Source: Gudongella sp049310905 (GTDB lineage: Bacteria; Bacillota; Clostridia; Tissierellales; Tissierellaceae). Taken from it: a stretch of 64,000 bases of DNA. Made by a program: the position numbers and the translations under genes. Within the stretch, counting starts at the first letter, position 1, and each line of letters starts with the position of its first letter. This document shows positions 39,653 to 50,485 of the stretch, one piece after another. Below the pieces are notes generated by a model. That model saw nothing but the letters and a program-made list of their open reading frames with translations, was not told where the DNA came from and did not search any database. Location of the stretch: NCBI RefSeq assembly GCF_049310905.1, contig NZ_JBMEMN010000001.1, positions 124,001 to 188,000 of the forward strand. Direction: 5' to 3'.

Positions 39653-41722
39653 TTATTTTCCGCCCAATACTTTCTCAGATATACTGTTTGGTACTGGTTC
39701 GTAATGGTCGAATTGCATTGTATAAAGGCCTCTTCCCTGAGTATTTGATCTCAGGTCAGTAGCATAACCGAACATTTCTGCCAATGGCACATGTGCTCTG
39801 ATTATCTGAGCTCCACTTACAAGCTCCATACCTTCCATTTTTCCTCTTCTTGAGTTGATGTCTCCGATTACATCTCCCATGTATTCTTCAGGAACTGTAA
39901 CTTCAACCTTCATCATTGGCTCAAGCAATGTTGGACCGGCTTTTCTCAAAGCTTCTCTAACTCCCATTGAACCTGCTATTTTATACGCCATCTCTGAAGA
40001 GTCAACGTCATGGTATGATCCATCATAAAGTATTACCTTAATGTCAAGAACTGGGTAGCCTCCAAGAATTCCTGTCTCCAGCGCTTCCTGAATACCATTG
40101 TTTATTGAGTTGATATACTCCTTCGGAATTGATCCTCCGACTATTGCATTAACAAACTCATAACCTTTACCTGGCTCCTGTGGCTCAACTTTAAGTTTAA
40201 CGTGTCCATACTGTCCTCTACCACCAGACTGCTTGACATATTTACCTTCTGCGTCAGCTGGCTTTTGGATTGATTCCTTGTAAGCAACCTGAGGGTTACC
40301 TACATTTGCCTCGACCTTGAATTCCCTAAGAAGTCTGTCTACGATGATCTCAAGGTGAAGCTCTCCCATTCCAGCGATGATTGTCTGTCCGGTTTCATCA
40401 TCAGTATATGTTCTGAATGTCGGATCCTCTTCTGCAAGTTTTGCAAGTGCAACTGACATCTTCTCCTGGCTGGCTTTGGTCTTAGGCTCAATAGCTACGT
40501 GAATTACCGGCTCTGGAAATACCATTTTCTCAAGGATTACCTGATCTGTTTCTCCACAAAGCGTATCTCCTGTAGAAGTATCCTTAAAACCAACAACCGC
40601 TGCTATATCTCCTGCAAATACTTCATCTATTTCTTCCCTCTTATTGGCGTGCATCTGAAGAATTCTACCGATTCTTTCTCTTTTGCCTTTAGTTGAATTG
40701 TAAACATAACTTCCGGCTTTTGCGCTTCCTGAGTAAACTCTGAAGTATGCAAGTTTACCAACAAATGGGTCTGTTACTATTTTGAAAGCAAGCGCTGAAA
40801 AAGGCTCGCTGTCATCAGCATGTCTTTCTACTACCTCTTCTGTATCTGGAAGAATTCCCTGAATTGCAGGAACATCCAAAGGTGATGGAAGATAAGCTAT
40901 TACAGCATCAAGTAGAATCTGAACTCCCTTGTTCTTGTATGATGAACCACAAAGTACTGGTGTCATCTTAACCTCTAGGGTAGCTTTTCTAATACCGCTC
41001 ATAATCTCTTCGGTAGTAAGCGCTTCTCCTTCAAGGTACTTCATCATAAGCTCTTCATCTGACTCTGATACAGATTCAATAAGATACTCTCTGTATTCAT
41101 TAGCCAGTTCGACCATATCAGCAGGAATATCTGTAATTTCAATTTCCTGTCCAAGGTCATCCTTGTATATTCTGGCATGCATATCTACAAGGTCAACAAT
41201 ACCAACAAATGAATCTTCTTTTCCTATTGGCAATTGAATTGGGACTGCATTGGCCTTAAGCCTGTCCTTCATCATATTTATTGCCCTGAAGTAATCTGCA
41301 CCCAGTATATCCATCTTATTAACAAAAGCTAATCGTGGTACGTGATATTTATCAGCTTGTCTCCAAACGGTCTCAGATTGAGGCTCTACTCCACCTTTTG
41401 CACAGAACAATGCAACGGCTCCATCAAGTACACGCAGTGATCTTTCAACCTCAACGGTGAAATCCACGTGTCCTGGTGTGTCTATAACGTTGATTCTGTG
41501 ATCTTTCCAGAAAGCTGTTGTCGCAGCGGAGGTGATAGTGATTCCTCTCTCTTGCTCTTGTTCCATCCAGTCCATTTGGGCTCCACCCTCGTGGGTTTCG
41601 CCTATCTTGTGTATTTTACCGGTATAAAATAATATTCTTTCTGTGGTGGTTGTTTTTCCTGCATCTATATGAGCCATTATGCCGATATTTCTAGTTTTCT
41701 CAAGTGACACTTGTCTTGGCAC
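39653..41722 (-). CDS. fusA: elongation factor G
   Basis: 689-residue translocase GTPase. G1 AHIDAGKTT near 18, RGITITSA near 60, DTPGHVDF near 83, NKMD near 137; domain IV GGRGQYGHVKLKVEP near 497 and domain V MEPMMKVEVTVPEEYMGDVIGDI near 600 (as MEPMMKVEVTVP and EEYMGDVIGDI). Length is normal. It is in the str operon between rpsG and tuf. Confidence 0.98.
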   Translation of the reverse strand: MPRQVSLEKTRNIGIMAHIDAGKTTTTERILFYTGKIHKIGETHEGGAQMDWMEQEQERGITITSAATTAFWKDHRINVIDTPGHVDFTVEVERSLRVLDGAVALFCAKGGVEPQSETVWRQADKYHVPRLAFVNKMDILGADYFRAINMMKDRLKANAVPIQLPIGKEDSFVGIVDLVDMHARIYKDDLGQEIEITDIPADMVELANEYREYLIESVSESDEELMMKYLEGEALTTEEIMSGIRKATLEVKMTPVLCGSSYKNKGVQILLDAVIAYLPSPLDVPAIQGILPDTEEVVERHADDSEPFSALAFKIVTDPFVGKLAYFRVYSGSAKAGSYVYNSTKGKRERIGRILQMHANKREEIDEVFAGDIAAVVGFKDTSTGDTLCGETDQVILEKMVFPEPVIHVAIEPKTKASQEKMSVALAKLAEEDPTFRTYTDDETGQTIIAGMGELHLEIIVDRLLREFKVEANVGNPQVAYKESIQKPADAEGKYVKQSGGRGQYGHVKLKVEPQEPGKGYEFVNAIVGGSIPKEYINSINNGIQEALETGILGGYPVLDIKVILYDGSYHDVDSSEMAYKIAGSMGVREALRKAGPTLLEPMMKVEVTVPEEYMGDVIGDINSRRGKMEGMELVSGAQIIRAHVPLAEMFGYATDLRSNTQGRGLYTMQFDHYEPVPNSISEKVLGGK

Positions 41723-41780
41723 AATTTTTCCTCCTTACGTACTAATTAATAAATCCCATCCACACATTTTAAACGTTCTA

Positions 41781-42251
41781 CTAGAATCTGTAGTGCGCAA
41801 AAGCTTTATTAGCCTCTGCCATTTTATGTGTTTCTTCTCTCTTTTTAACACTTGCTCCAAGACCATTTGATGCATCCATAAGCTCTTTTGCAAGCTTGTC
41901 AACCATAGTCTTTTCTCCTCTTTTTCTTGAGAAGGTTACTAACCATCTAAGACCAAGGGTTTCTCTTCTTTCAGGTCTAACCTCTATTGGCACCTGATAG
42001 TTTGCTCCACCTATTCTTCTTGCTTTAACCTCAAGAACAGGCATGATGTTATTCATTGCTTTGTAGAATACCTCCAATGGGTCTTCACCTGTCTTTTCAG
42101 CAATCTGATCAAAAGCCCCGTAAACTATATTCTGTGATATTCCTTTTTTCCCATCCAGCATAATGCCGTTGATTAATTTTGTTACTACCACATCATTGTA
42201 AATTGGATCTGGCATGATTTCTCTTTTTGGTATATGTCCTTTTCTAGGCAC
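41781..42251 (-). CDS. rpsG: 30S ribosomal protein S7
   Basis: 156 residues. PRKGHIPKREIMPDPIYND at the start and GLRWLVTFSRKRGEKTM near 103 are diagnostic. It is the initiator of 30S head assembly and binds at the E site. The start is GTG 42251, 6 nt after AAGGAGGGAA; an ATG 22 codons upstream has no site and gives a foreign N-terminus. It is in the str operon. Confidence 0.97.
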   Translation of the reverse strand: MPRKGHIPKREIMPDPIYNDVVVTKLINGIMLDGKKGISQNIVYGAFDQIAEKTGEDPLEVFYKAMNNIMPVLEVKARRIGGANYQVPIEVRPERRETLGLRWLVTFSRKRGEKTMVDKLAKELMDASNGLGASVKKREETHKMAEANKAFAHYRF

Positions 42252-42366
42252 TTTTCTTCCCTCCTTAACTATATAGAGTAGATTCATTGGTACTCGGCGT
42301 GCGCCGTTGTGCCTCAAAATGCATCTATATTAAAGTATTATTAGCATTTCAAGCACTTCTTGTCGT

Positions 42367-42786
42367 TTACTTCTTAACCTTAGGTTTCTTAGCACCATAC
42401 TTAGATCTGGATTGAGCTCTGTTTTCCACTCCGGCAGTATCTAAAGTACCCCTTACAATGTGATATCTCACACCTGGTAGGTCTTTAACTCTTCCACCTC
42501 TGATAAGAACGACACTGTGCTCTTGTAGATTGTGTCCAATTCCTGGAATATAGGCAGCTACTTCCATTCCGTTTGTAAGTCTTACTCTTGCGACTTTTCT
42601 AAGCGCTGAGTTAGGCTTCTTTGGTGTTATTGTTCTAACAGCAACACAAACTCCTCTTTTTTGAGGTGAATTGGATTCAGTCTCCCTTTTTTTCAAGGTA
42701 TTAAGATTCATACCAAGAGCTGGTGACTTTGATTTGTAAACAACCTTTTCTCTTCCTTTTCTAATAAGTTGGTTAATAGTTGGCAT
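42367..42786 (-). CDS. rpsL: 30S ribosomal protein S12
   Basis: 139 residues. PTINQLIRKGREKVVYKSKSP at the start (here MPTINQLIRKGRE), CVAVRTITPKKPNSALRKVARV near 47 with the lysine of the PKKPNSA loop where streptomycin-resistance changes occur, and GVRYHIVRGTLDTAG near 104. Wild-type lysines are present at both classical sites. First ribosomal-protein gene of the str operon. Confidence 0.98.
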   Translation of the reverse strand: MPTINQLIRKGREKVVYKSKSPALGMNLNTLKKRETESNSPQKRGVCVAVRTITPKKPNSALRKVARVRLTNGMEVAAYIPGIGHNLQEHSVVLIRGGRVKDLPGVRYHIVRGTLDTAGVENRAQSRSKYGAKKPKVKK

Positions 42787-42800
42787 TAAGGCACCTCCTT

Positions 42801-43049
42801 CTAATTTTTATTTAATAACGCAGCGACTGCTGCATTAATATCGATTCCGCAGGCCTCTCCAAGTTCTTCCATGGTATCAATATACTGAACCACGACTTCC
42901 TTTGATTTGCACAAATCCTCAATTTCCTCAGTTACCTTTTTTTCGGCATCCCGAGCTATGAAGACCGTCTGGACCTCTGATTTTGACAAGGCTCTTTTGA
43001 CCTGTTTGGCCCCTACTACCTTGCCCTCTGTATTCAATTCTGTAAACAT
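42801..43049 (-). CDS. L7Ae-family ribosome-associated protein (YbxF-like)
   Basis: 82-residue L7Ae/L30e/S12e/Gadd45 fold, a kink-turn RNA-binding protein. KVVGAKQVKRALSKSEVQTVFIARDA and the C-terminal GEACGIDINAAVAALL match the family (the first is read as KVVGAKQVKRALSKSEVQ then TVFIARDA). Bacterial YbxF sits in the same place, between rpoC and rpsL. The start is ATG 43049 after GGAGGATAG. Confidence 0.9.
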   Translation of the reverse strand: MFTELNTEGKVVGAKQVKRALSKSEVQTVFIARDAEKKVTEEIEDLCKSKEVVVQYIDTMEELGEACGIDINAAVAALLNKN

Positions 43050-43074
43050 TACTCTATCCTCCTTTAAACATATC

Positions 43075-43108
43075 AAAGATTATGTGGCCAAAAGACCACA
43101 TAATCTTT
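43075..43108 (-). terminator. hairpin after rpoC
   Basis: 13-bp perfect stem AAAGATTATGTGG/CCACATAATCTTT with an 8-nt loop. The tail (GATATGTTT) has few T, so it may let some transcription through into the str operon, for which I see no separate strong promoter. Confidence 0.6.
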
Positions 43109-43152
43109 ATGTCATCAAGAGTCTTCTTAAGTTCGCACACTATAGTATTCTA

Positions 43153-46100
43153 TCATTGTAGAATATCAGTGTCAACTAAATTTTCCTCCTTCTGGGGGAT
43201 TATCTCATCATCAATAACTTCCACATTCTTGTACCTTCTCATTCCGGTACCCGCTGGGATAAGCTTACCGATAATAACATTTTCTTTAAGACCCACCAAG
43301 AAATCCTCTTTACCTTTGATTGCCGCTTCAGTCAGTACTCGGGTTGTCTCCTGGAAGGATGCAGCTGACAGGAATGAATCAGTTGCAAGAGATGCCTTGG
43401 TGATTCCAAGAAGTGTCATTCTTCCTACCGCAGGCTCTCCACCTTCTTTGACTGTTTTTTCATTGGTTTTTTCAAATTCCATTACATTTACAAGGCTACC
43501 TGGCAACAATTCAGTATCTCCGGATTCTTCAATCTTAACCTTTGACAGCATTTGCCTTACGATAATCTCTATGTGCTTGTCATTTATATCTACACCTTGT
43601 AATCTATATACCCTTTGTACTTCCTTTACAATATAATTTTGTACTCCTTTAACGCCTTTTATTTTCAGAATGTCATGTGGATTGACAGATCCTTCAGTCA
43701 ACTCGTCTCCGGCTTCGACTACATCTCCTGTTTTAACCCTTATTCTTGAGCCAAACACGATGTTGTAACTAGCCTCTTCGCCATCCTCGTTTCTTATGAC
43801 AATCTCTTTTCTCTTCTTATTGTCTTTTATTTCAACTTTACCATCAATCTCAGATATAACTGCAAGTCCCTTTGGCTTTCTAGCTTCGAAAAGCTCTTCT
43901 ACCCTTGGAAGACCCTGAGTGATGTCAGCCGCAGCTGCAACTCCACCAGTATGGAAAGTTCTCATGGTAAGCTGTGTTCCCGGCTCTCCGATTGACTGGG
44001 CTGCTATGATACCAACAGCTTCACCGATATGCATTTCCTTGCCTGTAGCAAGATTTCTTCCATAGCAGTGGGCACATACTCCGAACTTAGCCTTACATCC
44101 AAGTACAGATCTTACCTTGACTTCCTCAATTCCAATTTCCTGTATAAACTCAGCTTGTTCATCGGTGATCATTTCATTCTTCTTGACAATTACCTCGCCT
44201 GTTTCAGGATGAACTATATCTTCGAATGAATATCTTCCGTCGAGTCTGTCCTTAAGTTCCTCAAGAATCTCCTTACCATCCTTGTAGGCCTTAACAAGGA
44301 AGTATTGCTCGGTACCGCAGTCCTCTTCCCTTACAATTACATCCTGACTGACATCTACAAGTCTCCTTGTAAGATATCCTGAGTCAGCTGTTCTTAGTGC
44401 CGTATCAGCAAGTCCCTTTCTGGAACCGTGTGTTGAAATAAAGAATTCAAGCACTGAAAGTCCCTCACGGAAGTTTGACTTGATAGGAACCTCGATAGTT
44501 CTACCTGATGCACTGGCCATAAGACCACGCATACCTGCAAGCTGTCTGATCTGGTTCTTGCTACCTCTAGCTCCTGAGATAGCCATTATATATATATTGT
44601 TCATAGGGTCAAGACCATCCATCAGGATTTCCGTTACATCCTCAGTTGTCTGGTTCCAGGTCTCGATAACCCTCTCGTATCTCTCTTCGTCGGATATAAG
44701 TCCTCTTCGATATGATTTTTCAAACCTGTCGACGACAATCTCCGCTTTTTTAATCATTTCGTATTTCTCCTGAGGGATTACAACATCACCCATGGAAATC
44801 GAAATTGCACCTATTGTTGAATACTTAAAGCCCATTGTTTTGATATGGTCAAGTATTTCAGCAGTTACAGAATTTCCGTGTTTTCTGAAGCACTTGTCAA
44901 TAATAATACCAAGCTGCTTCTTGTCAATTACCTTGTCGATCTCAAGACCATACTCGTTTTCACTTCTGTCTACAAATCCAAGGTCCTGAGGTAGGTTTTC
45001 ATTAAAGATAAATCTTCCAACTGTACTTTCTACAAGTTGGCCACGGTCATCTTTTCCATGCTTCATTCTAACCTTGACTTTTGCGTGAATTCCAACATCT
45101 CCGTTTGCATAGGCGTGAAGCAACTCATCGTAATCCTTGAATATTTTGCCTTCTCCGATTTCGCCTTCCCTGTAAACAGTAAGATAGTATGCACCTAGAA
45201 CCATATCCTGTGAAGGTGTGGTTATTGGTTTACCATCCTTTGGTGCAAGGATATTGTTTGTTGAAAGCATTAGAAGCCTGGCTTCTGCCTGCGCCTCTGA
45301 TGATAGTGGAACGTGAACTGCCATCTGGTCTCCGTCAAAGTCAGCATTGTATGCCGTACATACCAGTGGGTGGAGCTTAATTGCCTTTCCTTCCACAAGA
45401 ACCGGCTCAAATGCCTGGATTCCTAGTCTATGAAGAGTAGGTGCACGGTTAAGAAGTACCGGATGATCCTTTATTACTTCCTCAAGTACATCCCATACCT
45501 GTGGCTTGATTCTCTCTACCATCCTCTTTGCACTCTTGATGTTGTGCGCATGTCCATCTGATACAAGTTTTTTCATAACAAATGGTTTGAACAGTTCCAA
45601 TGCCATCTTTTTAGGAAGACCACACTGGTAGAATTTAAGCTCTGGACCAACAACTATAACTGAACGTCCCGAGTAGTCAACCCTTTTACCAAGAAGGTTC
45701 TGTCTGAAACGACCTTGCTTTCCTTTAAGCATGTCAGAAAGTGATTTCAAAGGTCTGTTTCCAGGACCTGTTACAGGTCTTCCCCTTCTACCGTTGTCTA
45801 TTAGAGCATCCACCGCTTCCTGAAGCATCCTTTTCTCATTTCTTACAATGATGTCTGGAGCTCCAAGATCAAGTAGTCTCTTTAATCTATTATTTCTGTT
45901 TATGACTCTTCTGTAAAGATCATTAAGGTCTGATGTTGCAAACCTACCTCCATCAAGCTGTACCATTGGTCTTAAGTCAGGTGGAATTACCGGTATAACA
46001 TCCAGGACCATCCATTCAGGTCTGTTCCCTGAATTTCTAAAGGCTTCAACAACCTCAAGTCTTCTTGTAATCCTTACCTTTTTCTGTCCTGTCGCATCCT

Positions 46101-46686
46101 TAAGCTGTCCCCTTAGTTCCTTTGATTCTGATTCCAGATCGATCTTCTCAAGAAGCGATCTAACTGCCTCAGCACCCATCATTGCCCTGAAGCTGTTGTG
46201 ATACTTATCTACTGCATCTCTGTATTCAGCTTCAGTTAAGAGCTGCTTTTCATACATGGGGGTATCCCCAGGTTCAATCACTACATAGGATGCAAAATAC
46301 AATATTTTTTCAAGAGCTCGAGGACTCATATCAAGAATAAGTCCCATTCTGCTTGGAATTCCTTTAAAATACCAAATATGTGAAACTGGAGCTGCAAGTT
46401 CAATATGTCCAAGCCTCTCTCTTCTCACCTTAGCTTTGGTGACCTCAACTCCACATCTGTCACATACTACTCCCTTATATCTTACCCTTTTGTACTTTCC
46501 GCAATGACATTCCCAGTCCTTTGTAGGTCCGAATATCTTTTCGCAGAATAAACCTTCTTTTTCCGGTTTAAGAGTACGGTAGTTTATTGTTTCCGGTTTT
46601 TTTACTTCTCCCTTTGACCATTGTCTGATCTTTTCAGGGGAAGCTAGCCCAATTTTAATTGAATCAAATGTGTTTAATTCAAACAA
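43153..46686 (-). CDS. rpoC: DNA-directed RNA polymerase subunit beta'
   Basis: 1177-residue beta' subunit. N-terminal zinc site CHCGKYKR and CDRCG near 60-78; catalytic NADFDGDQMAVH near 449-460 with the three Mg-binding Asp; second zinc site region CKAKFGVCAHCYG near 870; trigger-loop segment near 920 (GTQLTMRTFHTGG). It follows rpoB by 39 bp. Length is typical of Clostridia (no large insertions). Confidence 0.98.
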   Translation of the reverse strand: MFELNTFDSIKIGLASPEKIRQWSKGEVKKPETINYRTLKPEKEGLFCEKIFGPTKDWECHCGKYKRVRYKGVVCDRCGVEVTKAKVRRERLGHIELAAPVSHIWYFKGIPSRMGLILDMSPRALEKILYFASYVVIEPGDTPMYEKQLLTEAEYRDAVDKYHNSFRAMMGAEAVRSLLEKIDLESESKELRGQLKDATGQKKVRITRRLEVVEAFRNSGNRPEWMVLDVIPVIPPDLRPMVQLDGGRFATSDLNDLYRRVINRNNRLKRLLDLGAPDIIVRNEKRMLQEAVDALIDNGRRGRPVTGPGNRPLKSLSDMLKGKQGRFRQNLLGKRVDYSGRSVIVVGPELKFYQCGLPKKMALELFKPFVMKKLVSDGHAHNIKSAKRMVERIKPQVWDVLEEVIKDHPVLLNRAPTLHRLGIQAFEPVLVEGKAIKLHPLVCTAYNADFDGDQMAVHVPLSSEAQAEARLLMLSTNNILAPKDGKPITTPSQDMVLGAYYLTVYREGEIGEGKIFKDYDELLHAYANGDVGIHAKVKVRMKHGKDDRGQLVESTVGRFIFNENLPQDLGFVDRSENEYGLEIDKVIDKKQLGIIIDKCFRKHGNSVTAEILDHIKTMGFKYSTIGAISISMGDVVIPQEKYEMIKKAEIVVDRFEKSYRRGLISDEERYERVIETWNQTTEDVTEILMDGLDPMNNIYIMAISGARGSKNQIRQLAGMRGLMASASGRTIEVPIKSNFREGLSVLEFFISTHGSRKGLADTALRTADSGYLTRRLVDVSQDVIVREEDCGTEQYFLVKAYKDGKEILEELKDRLDGRYSFEDIVHPETGEVIVKKNEMITDEQAEFIQEIGIEEVKVRSVLGCKAKFGVCAHCYGRNLATGKEMHIGEAVGIIAAQSIGEPGTQLTMRTFHTGGVAAAADITQGLPRVEELFEARKPKGLAVISEIDGKVEIKDNKKRKEIVIRNEDGEEASYNIVFGSRIRVKTGDVVEAGDELTEGSVNPHDILKIKGVKGVQNYIVKEVQRVYRLQGVDINDKHIEIIVRQMLSKVKIEESGDTELLPGSLVNVMEFEKTNEKTVKEGGEPAVGRMTLLGITKASLATDSFLSAASFQETTRVLTEAAIKGKEDFLVGLKENVIIGKLIPAGTGMRRYKNVEVIDDEIIPQKEENLVDTDILQ

Positions 46687-46725
46687 GGAGCATTCTCTCC
46701 TTTCATAATAAAGTTTGTTAATAGC

Positions 46726-49700
46726 CTAGTCCATATCCTCATCGTTGTAGGAGTCAGAGTCATCATCTTCTTCCTCGATTATAAAACCTGCGGGAATCTC
46801 TTCTGTAGAATCTTCTTCCCTTTTTTCTCCTGTTTCTTCCTTGTCATTTTCATCGCCGTCTTCTTTTCCTCTGTCATCTACAAAGAGCTTTTCCCTTGGA
46901 GCATCTCCACCCATTAGGTCAAGGTCCGTAAGGTCATCGTCAACTGATTCTTTCAACTCAATTTCTCCGATTTCCTCTCCAATTACTTTTACATCCAATG
47001 CAAGACTCTGAAGCTCTTTTATAAGAACTTTAAATGATTCAGGTATTCCAGGTTCAGGAATGTTCTCGCCCTTGACAATTGCCTCGTAGGTCTTTACTCT
47101 TCCTACAATATCATCCGATTTCACGGTAAGAATCTCCTGCAGTGTATGGGATGCACCATATGCTTCAAGTGCCCATACCTCCATCTCTCCGAATCTTTGA
47201 CCTCCAAACTGGGCTTTTCCTCCCAGTGGTTGTTGTGTTACCAAAGAATATGGTCCAGTTGACCTAGCATGTATCTTATCGTCAACTAGATGGTGAAGCT
47301 TAAGCATATACATATATCCTACTGTTACAGGATTTGCAAAAGAATCACCTGTACGGCCGTCTCTTAAATCAATCATACCGTGCTCGGGATATCCAGCTTC
47401 GTTTAGCTTTACCATTATATCTTCTTCCACAGCTCCATCAAATACAGGAGTTGCTACATAAATTCCAAGTTTCTTGGCTGCAAGTCCAAGGTGGACCTCA
47501 AGTACTTGTCCAAGGTTCATCCTTGAGGGTACTCCCAATGGGTTAAGTACTACATCCACCGGTGTTCCATCAGGCATGTAAGGCATGTCTTCTTCAGGAA
47601 GAATCCTTGAGATTACACCCTTGTTACCGTGTCTACCACACATCTTGTCTCCAACTTGTATTTTCCTCTTGGTAGCTACATAAACCCTGACCATTTGGTT
47701 TACTCCAGGTGGAAGTTCATCTCCATTGTCCCTTGAGTAGACCTTAACATCAACTATGATTCCAGTTTCACCGTGAGGCACTCTTAGTGATGTATCTCTT
47801 ACTTCCCTTGCCTTTTCACCAAATATTGCTCTCAGAAGTCTTTCCTCAGCAGTCAGTTCCGTTTCGCCTTTTGGTGTAACCTTTCCAACAAGAATATCTC
47901 CGGCTTTAACTTCTGCACCGATTCTGATAATTCCTCTTTCGTTAAGATCCTTAAGCATCTCTTCTCCGACATTTGGAATATCCCTTGTTATTTCTTCAGG
48001 TCCAAGTTTGGTGTCCCTGGCCTCTGACTCGTATTCCTCGATATGAACTGACGTCAGTACATCTTCGATTACAAGTCGTTCATTAAGGAGCACTGCATCC
48101 TCGTAGTTGTATCCTTCCCAGGTCATAAATGCAATCAAAAGGTTCTTTCCAAGTGCAATTTCACCTAAATCTGTACTTGGTCCGTCAGCAATAATCTGAT
48201 TTGCCGCGACTTTTTCACCCTGCGTAACCATTGGTCTTTGATTGATTGTCGTACCCTGGTTGGATCTTTTAAACTTCAATAATCTATATTTATCTATTTG
48301 ATTGTCTTTATCTCTTCTGATTTTAATCTCATCAGCTGATACTTTCTCAACAACTCCTGCTTCTTTGGCTACAATTACAACTCCAGAGTCTTTGGCGGCT
48401 TTATACTCAATACCTGTTCCGATAATCGGTGCCTCAGTCTTAAGCAAAGGAACTGCCTGTCTCTGCATGTTTGCACCCATCAGCGCCCTGTTGGCGTCAT
48501 CGTTCTCAAGGAAGGGAATCATTGCAGTACCAACAGAAACTATTTGTCTAGGGGAAACATCCATGTACTCGATATCCTCAGGACCAAATATATCTACTAT
48601 TCCTAATTTACCCCTTGCAATTATCCTGTTGTTGGCGAATTTGCTGTCTTTATCCAGCTTTTCATTTGACTGAGCAATAATCATCTCGTACTCAATATCT
48701 GCTGTCAAATAGTCAATGTGTCCAGTTACCTGGCCATTTTTTACTCGTCTATAAGGAGCCTCGATAAAACCATACTCGTTGATCCTTGCATAAGTCGTCA
48801 TGGATGTTATAAGTCCAATGTTTGGACCCTCAGGAGTCTCAATGGGACACATTCTTCCGTAGTGGGAGTTGTGAACATCTCTTACCTCAAACCCAGCCCT
48901 GTCCCTGCTCAAACCGCCTGGTCCAAGAGCAGACATTCTTCTTTTGTGAGTCAACTCTGCTAGTGGGTTTGTCTGATCCATAAACTGTGACAACTGACTG
49001 CTTCCAAAAAACTCCTTGATTGATGCAACAACAGGTCTAATGTTTATAAGTGCCTGAGGTGTTGCAACTTCAATGTCCTGGATAGTCATTCTTTCCCTTA
49101 CAACACGTTCCATCCTTGCAAGACCAATTCTGAATTGGTTCTGTAAAAGCTCTCCAACACTTCTTAGTCTTCTGTTTCCCAAGTGATCTATGTCATCTGT
49201 CCCGCCAATATTATAGAAAAGATTAAACTCGTAATTTACGCTCGCAATAATATCGTCAACAATAATATGTTTAGGTGACAGTTCTCTAATTCTGTCCTTT
49301 ATCGCATCCTTTAGCTCGTCCTCGTCTGGGAATGCCTCTATTAGCTCCTTCATTAGAGGATAATAGACTCTTTCTCTCAATCCTAGTTCCTTTAGAGAAA
49401 ATGGCAAATCAAAAGCTTCAGGGAATACAAAGTTGTTTGAAAGAACCTTGATTTCTCTTCCATCATCCATTAACAGTTTCATTGAGTTAATTCCACTGTT
49501 TTCCATTTCTATTGCTCTGTCCCTTGTTATTCTCTCTCCCTTTTCAGCCAGGATTTCTCCTGTTTCAGGGTGAACTACGTCATGAGCAACACGATTACCT
49601 GCAATTCTGTTATATAGGGCTAATTTTTTATTGAACTTGTATCTCCCGACCTTGGCAAGATCATACCTTCTTGGATCAAAGAACAAATTTGTCAGCAAAC

Positions 49701-50454
49701 TCCTGGCGCTGTCCACTGTTGGGGGCTCTCCAGGTCTTAAACGTTTGTATATCTCAAGAAGTGCTTCTTCTTCAGTATTGGTGACATCTTTTTCCATCGT
49801 CGTCAAAAGCTGCTCCGTTTCACCCAATACGTCGATAATTTCGCTGTCACTTGCAATACCTAGCGATCTCATCAGAGTTGTAATTGGAACCTTTCTTGTT
49901 CTGTCGATCCTGACATAAACGATATCATTGGAGTCAGTTTCATATTCCAACCACGCTCCACGGTTTGGAATCAATGTTGATGAAAATAAACTTTTACCTG
50001 CTTTGTCAATTGACTCAACATAATAAACTCCAGGAGATCTTACTAGCTGACTTACAACGACCCTCTCGGCACCGTTTATTATAAACGTTCCCTTATCAGT
50101 CATCAACGGCATATCGCCCATGAAAACTTCCTGTTCCTTTACCTCTCCGGTCTCTTTATTTATAAGTCTGACCTTGACTTTTAAGGGTGCTGAATAGTTA
50201 GCGTCCCTTTCTCTTGCCTCGTGCTCATCGTACTTGACGGCTTCTCCTATGTGATAATCCACAAATTCCAATATCAGGTTTCCAGTATAATCCTGAATCG
50301 GGGATATATCGTCAAAAACTTCTCTTAATCCTTCTGACAGAAACCAATCATAAGAGGATTTCTGTACCTCAATCAAATCAGGCAGATCAAGTACTTCATC
50401 GATGCGGGAATAACTCATCCTGACCCGCTTACCAAATGTTACAGGATGTACCAT
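46726..50454 (-). CDS. rpoB: DNA-directed RNA polymerase subunit beta
   Basis: 1242-residue beta subunit. The rifampicin region (near 445-500) reads FFGSSQLSQFMDQTNPLAELTHKRRMSALGPGG (as FFGSSQLSQFMDQTNPL then AELTHKRRMSALGPGG), a sensitive-type sequence. GDKMCGRHGNKG near 960 and GKAQFGGQRFGEMEVWALEAYG near 1090 (GKAQFGGQRFGEMEVWALE) are the active-site and switch parts. The C-terminal tail is strongly acidic (about 75 residues of E and D). The start is ATG 50454 after GAGGGGTGA; an in-frame ATG 24 codons upstream belongs to the leader hairpin region. Confidence 0.97.
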   Translation of the reverse strand: MVHPVTFGKRVRMSYSRIDEVLDLPDLIEVQKSSYDWFLSEGLREVFDDISPIQDYTGNLILEFVDYHIGEAVKYDEHEARERDANYSAPLKVKVRLINKETGEVKEQEVFMGDMPLMTDKGTFIINGAERVVVSQLVRSPGVYYVESIDKAGKSLFSSTLIPNRGAWLEYETDSNDIVYVRIDRTRKVPITTLMRSLGIASDSEIIDVLGETEQLLTTMEKDVTNTEEEALLEIYKRLRPGEPPTVDSARSLLTNLFFDPRRYDLAKVGRYKFNKKLALYNRIAGNRVAHDVVHPETGEILAEKGERITRDRAIEMENSGINSMKLLMDDGREIKVLSNNFVFPEAFDLPFSLKELGLRERVYYPLMKELIEAFPDEDELKDAIKDRIRELSPKHIIVDDIIASVNYEFNLFYNIGGTDDIDHLGNRRLRSVGELLQNQFRIGLARMERVVRERMTIQDIEVATPQALINIRPVVASIKEFFGSSQLSQFMDQTNPLAELTHKRRMSALGPGGLSRDRAGFEVRDVHNSHYGRMCPIETPEGPNIGLITSMTTYARINEYGFIEAPYRRVKNGQVTGHIDYLTADIEYEMIIAQSNEKLDKDSKFANNRIIARGKLGIVDIFGPEDIEYMDVSPRQIVSVGTAMIPFLENDDANRALMGANMQRQAVPLLKTEAPIIGTGIEYKAAKDSGVVIVAKEAGVVEKVSADEIKIRRDKDNQIDKYRLLKFKRSNQGTTINQRPMVTQGEKVAANQIIADGPSTDLGEIALGKNLLIAFMTWEGYNYEDAVLLNERLVIEDVLTSVHIEEYESEARDTKLGPEEITRDIPNVGEEMLKDLNERGIIRIGAEVKAGDILVGKVTPKGETELTAEERLLRAIFGEKAREVRDTSLRVPHGETGIIVDVKVYSRDNGDELPPGVNQMVRVYVATKRKIQVGDKMCGRHGNKGVISRILPEEDMPYMPDGTPVDVVLNPLGVPSRMNLGQVLEVHLGLAAKKLGIYVATPVFDGAVEEDIMVKLNEAGYPEHGMIDLRDGRTGDSFANPVTVGYMYMLKLHHLVDDKIHARSTGPYSLVTQQPLGGKAQFGGQRFGEMEVWALEAYGASHTLQEILTVKSDDIVGRVKTYEAIVKGENIPEPGIPESFKVLIKELQSLALDVKVIGEEIGEIELKESVDDDLTDLDLMGGDAPREKLFVDDRGKEDGDENDKEETGEKREEDSTEEIPAGFIIEEEDDDSDSYNDEDMD

Positions 50455-50485
50455 TAAAACTTCACCCCTCATTAAACTAAAATAG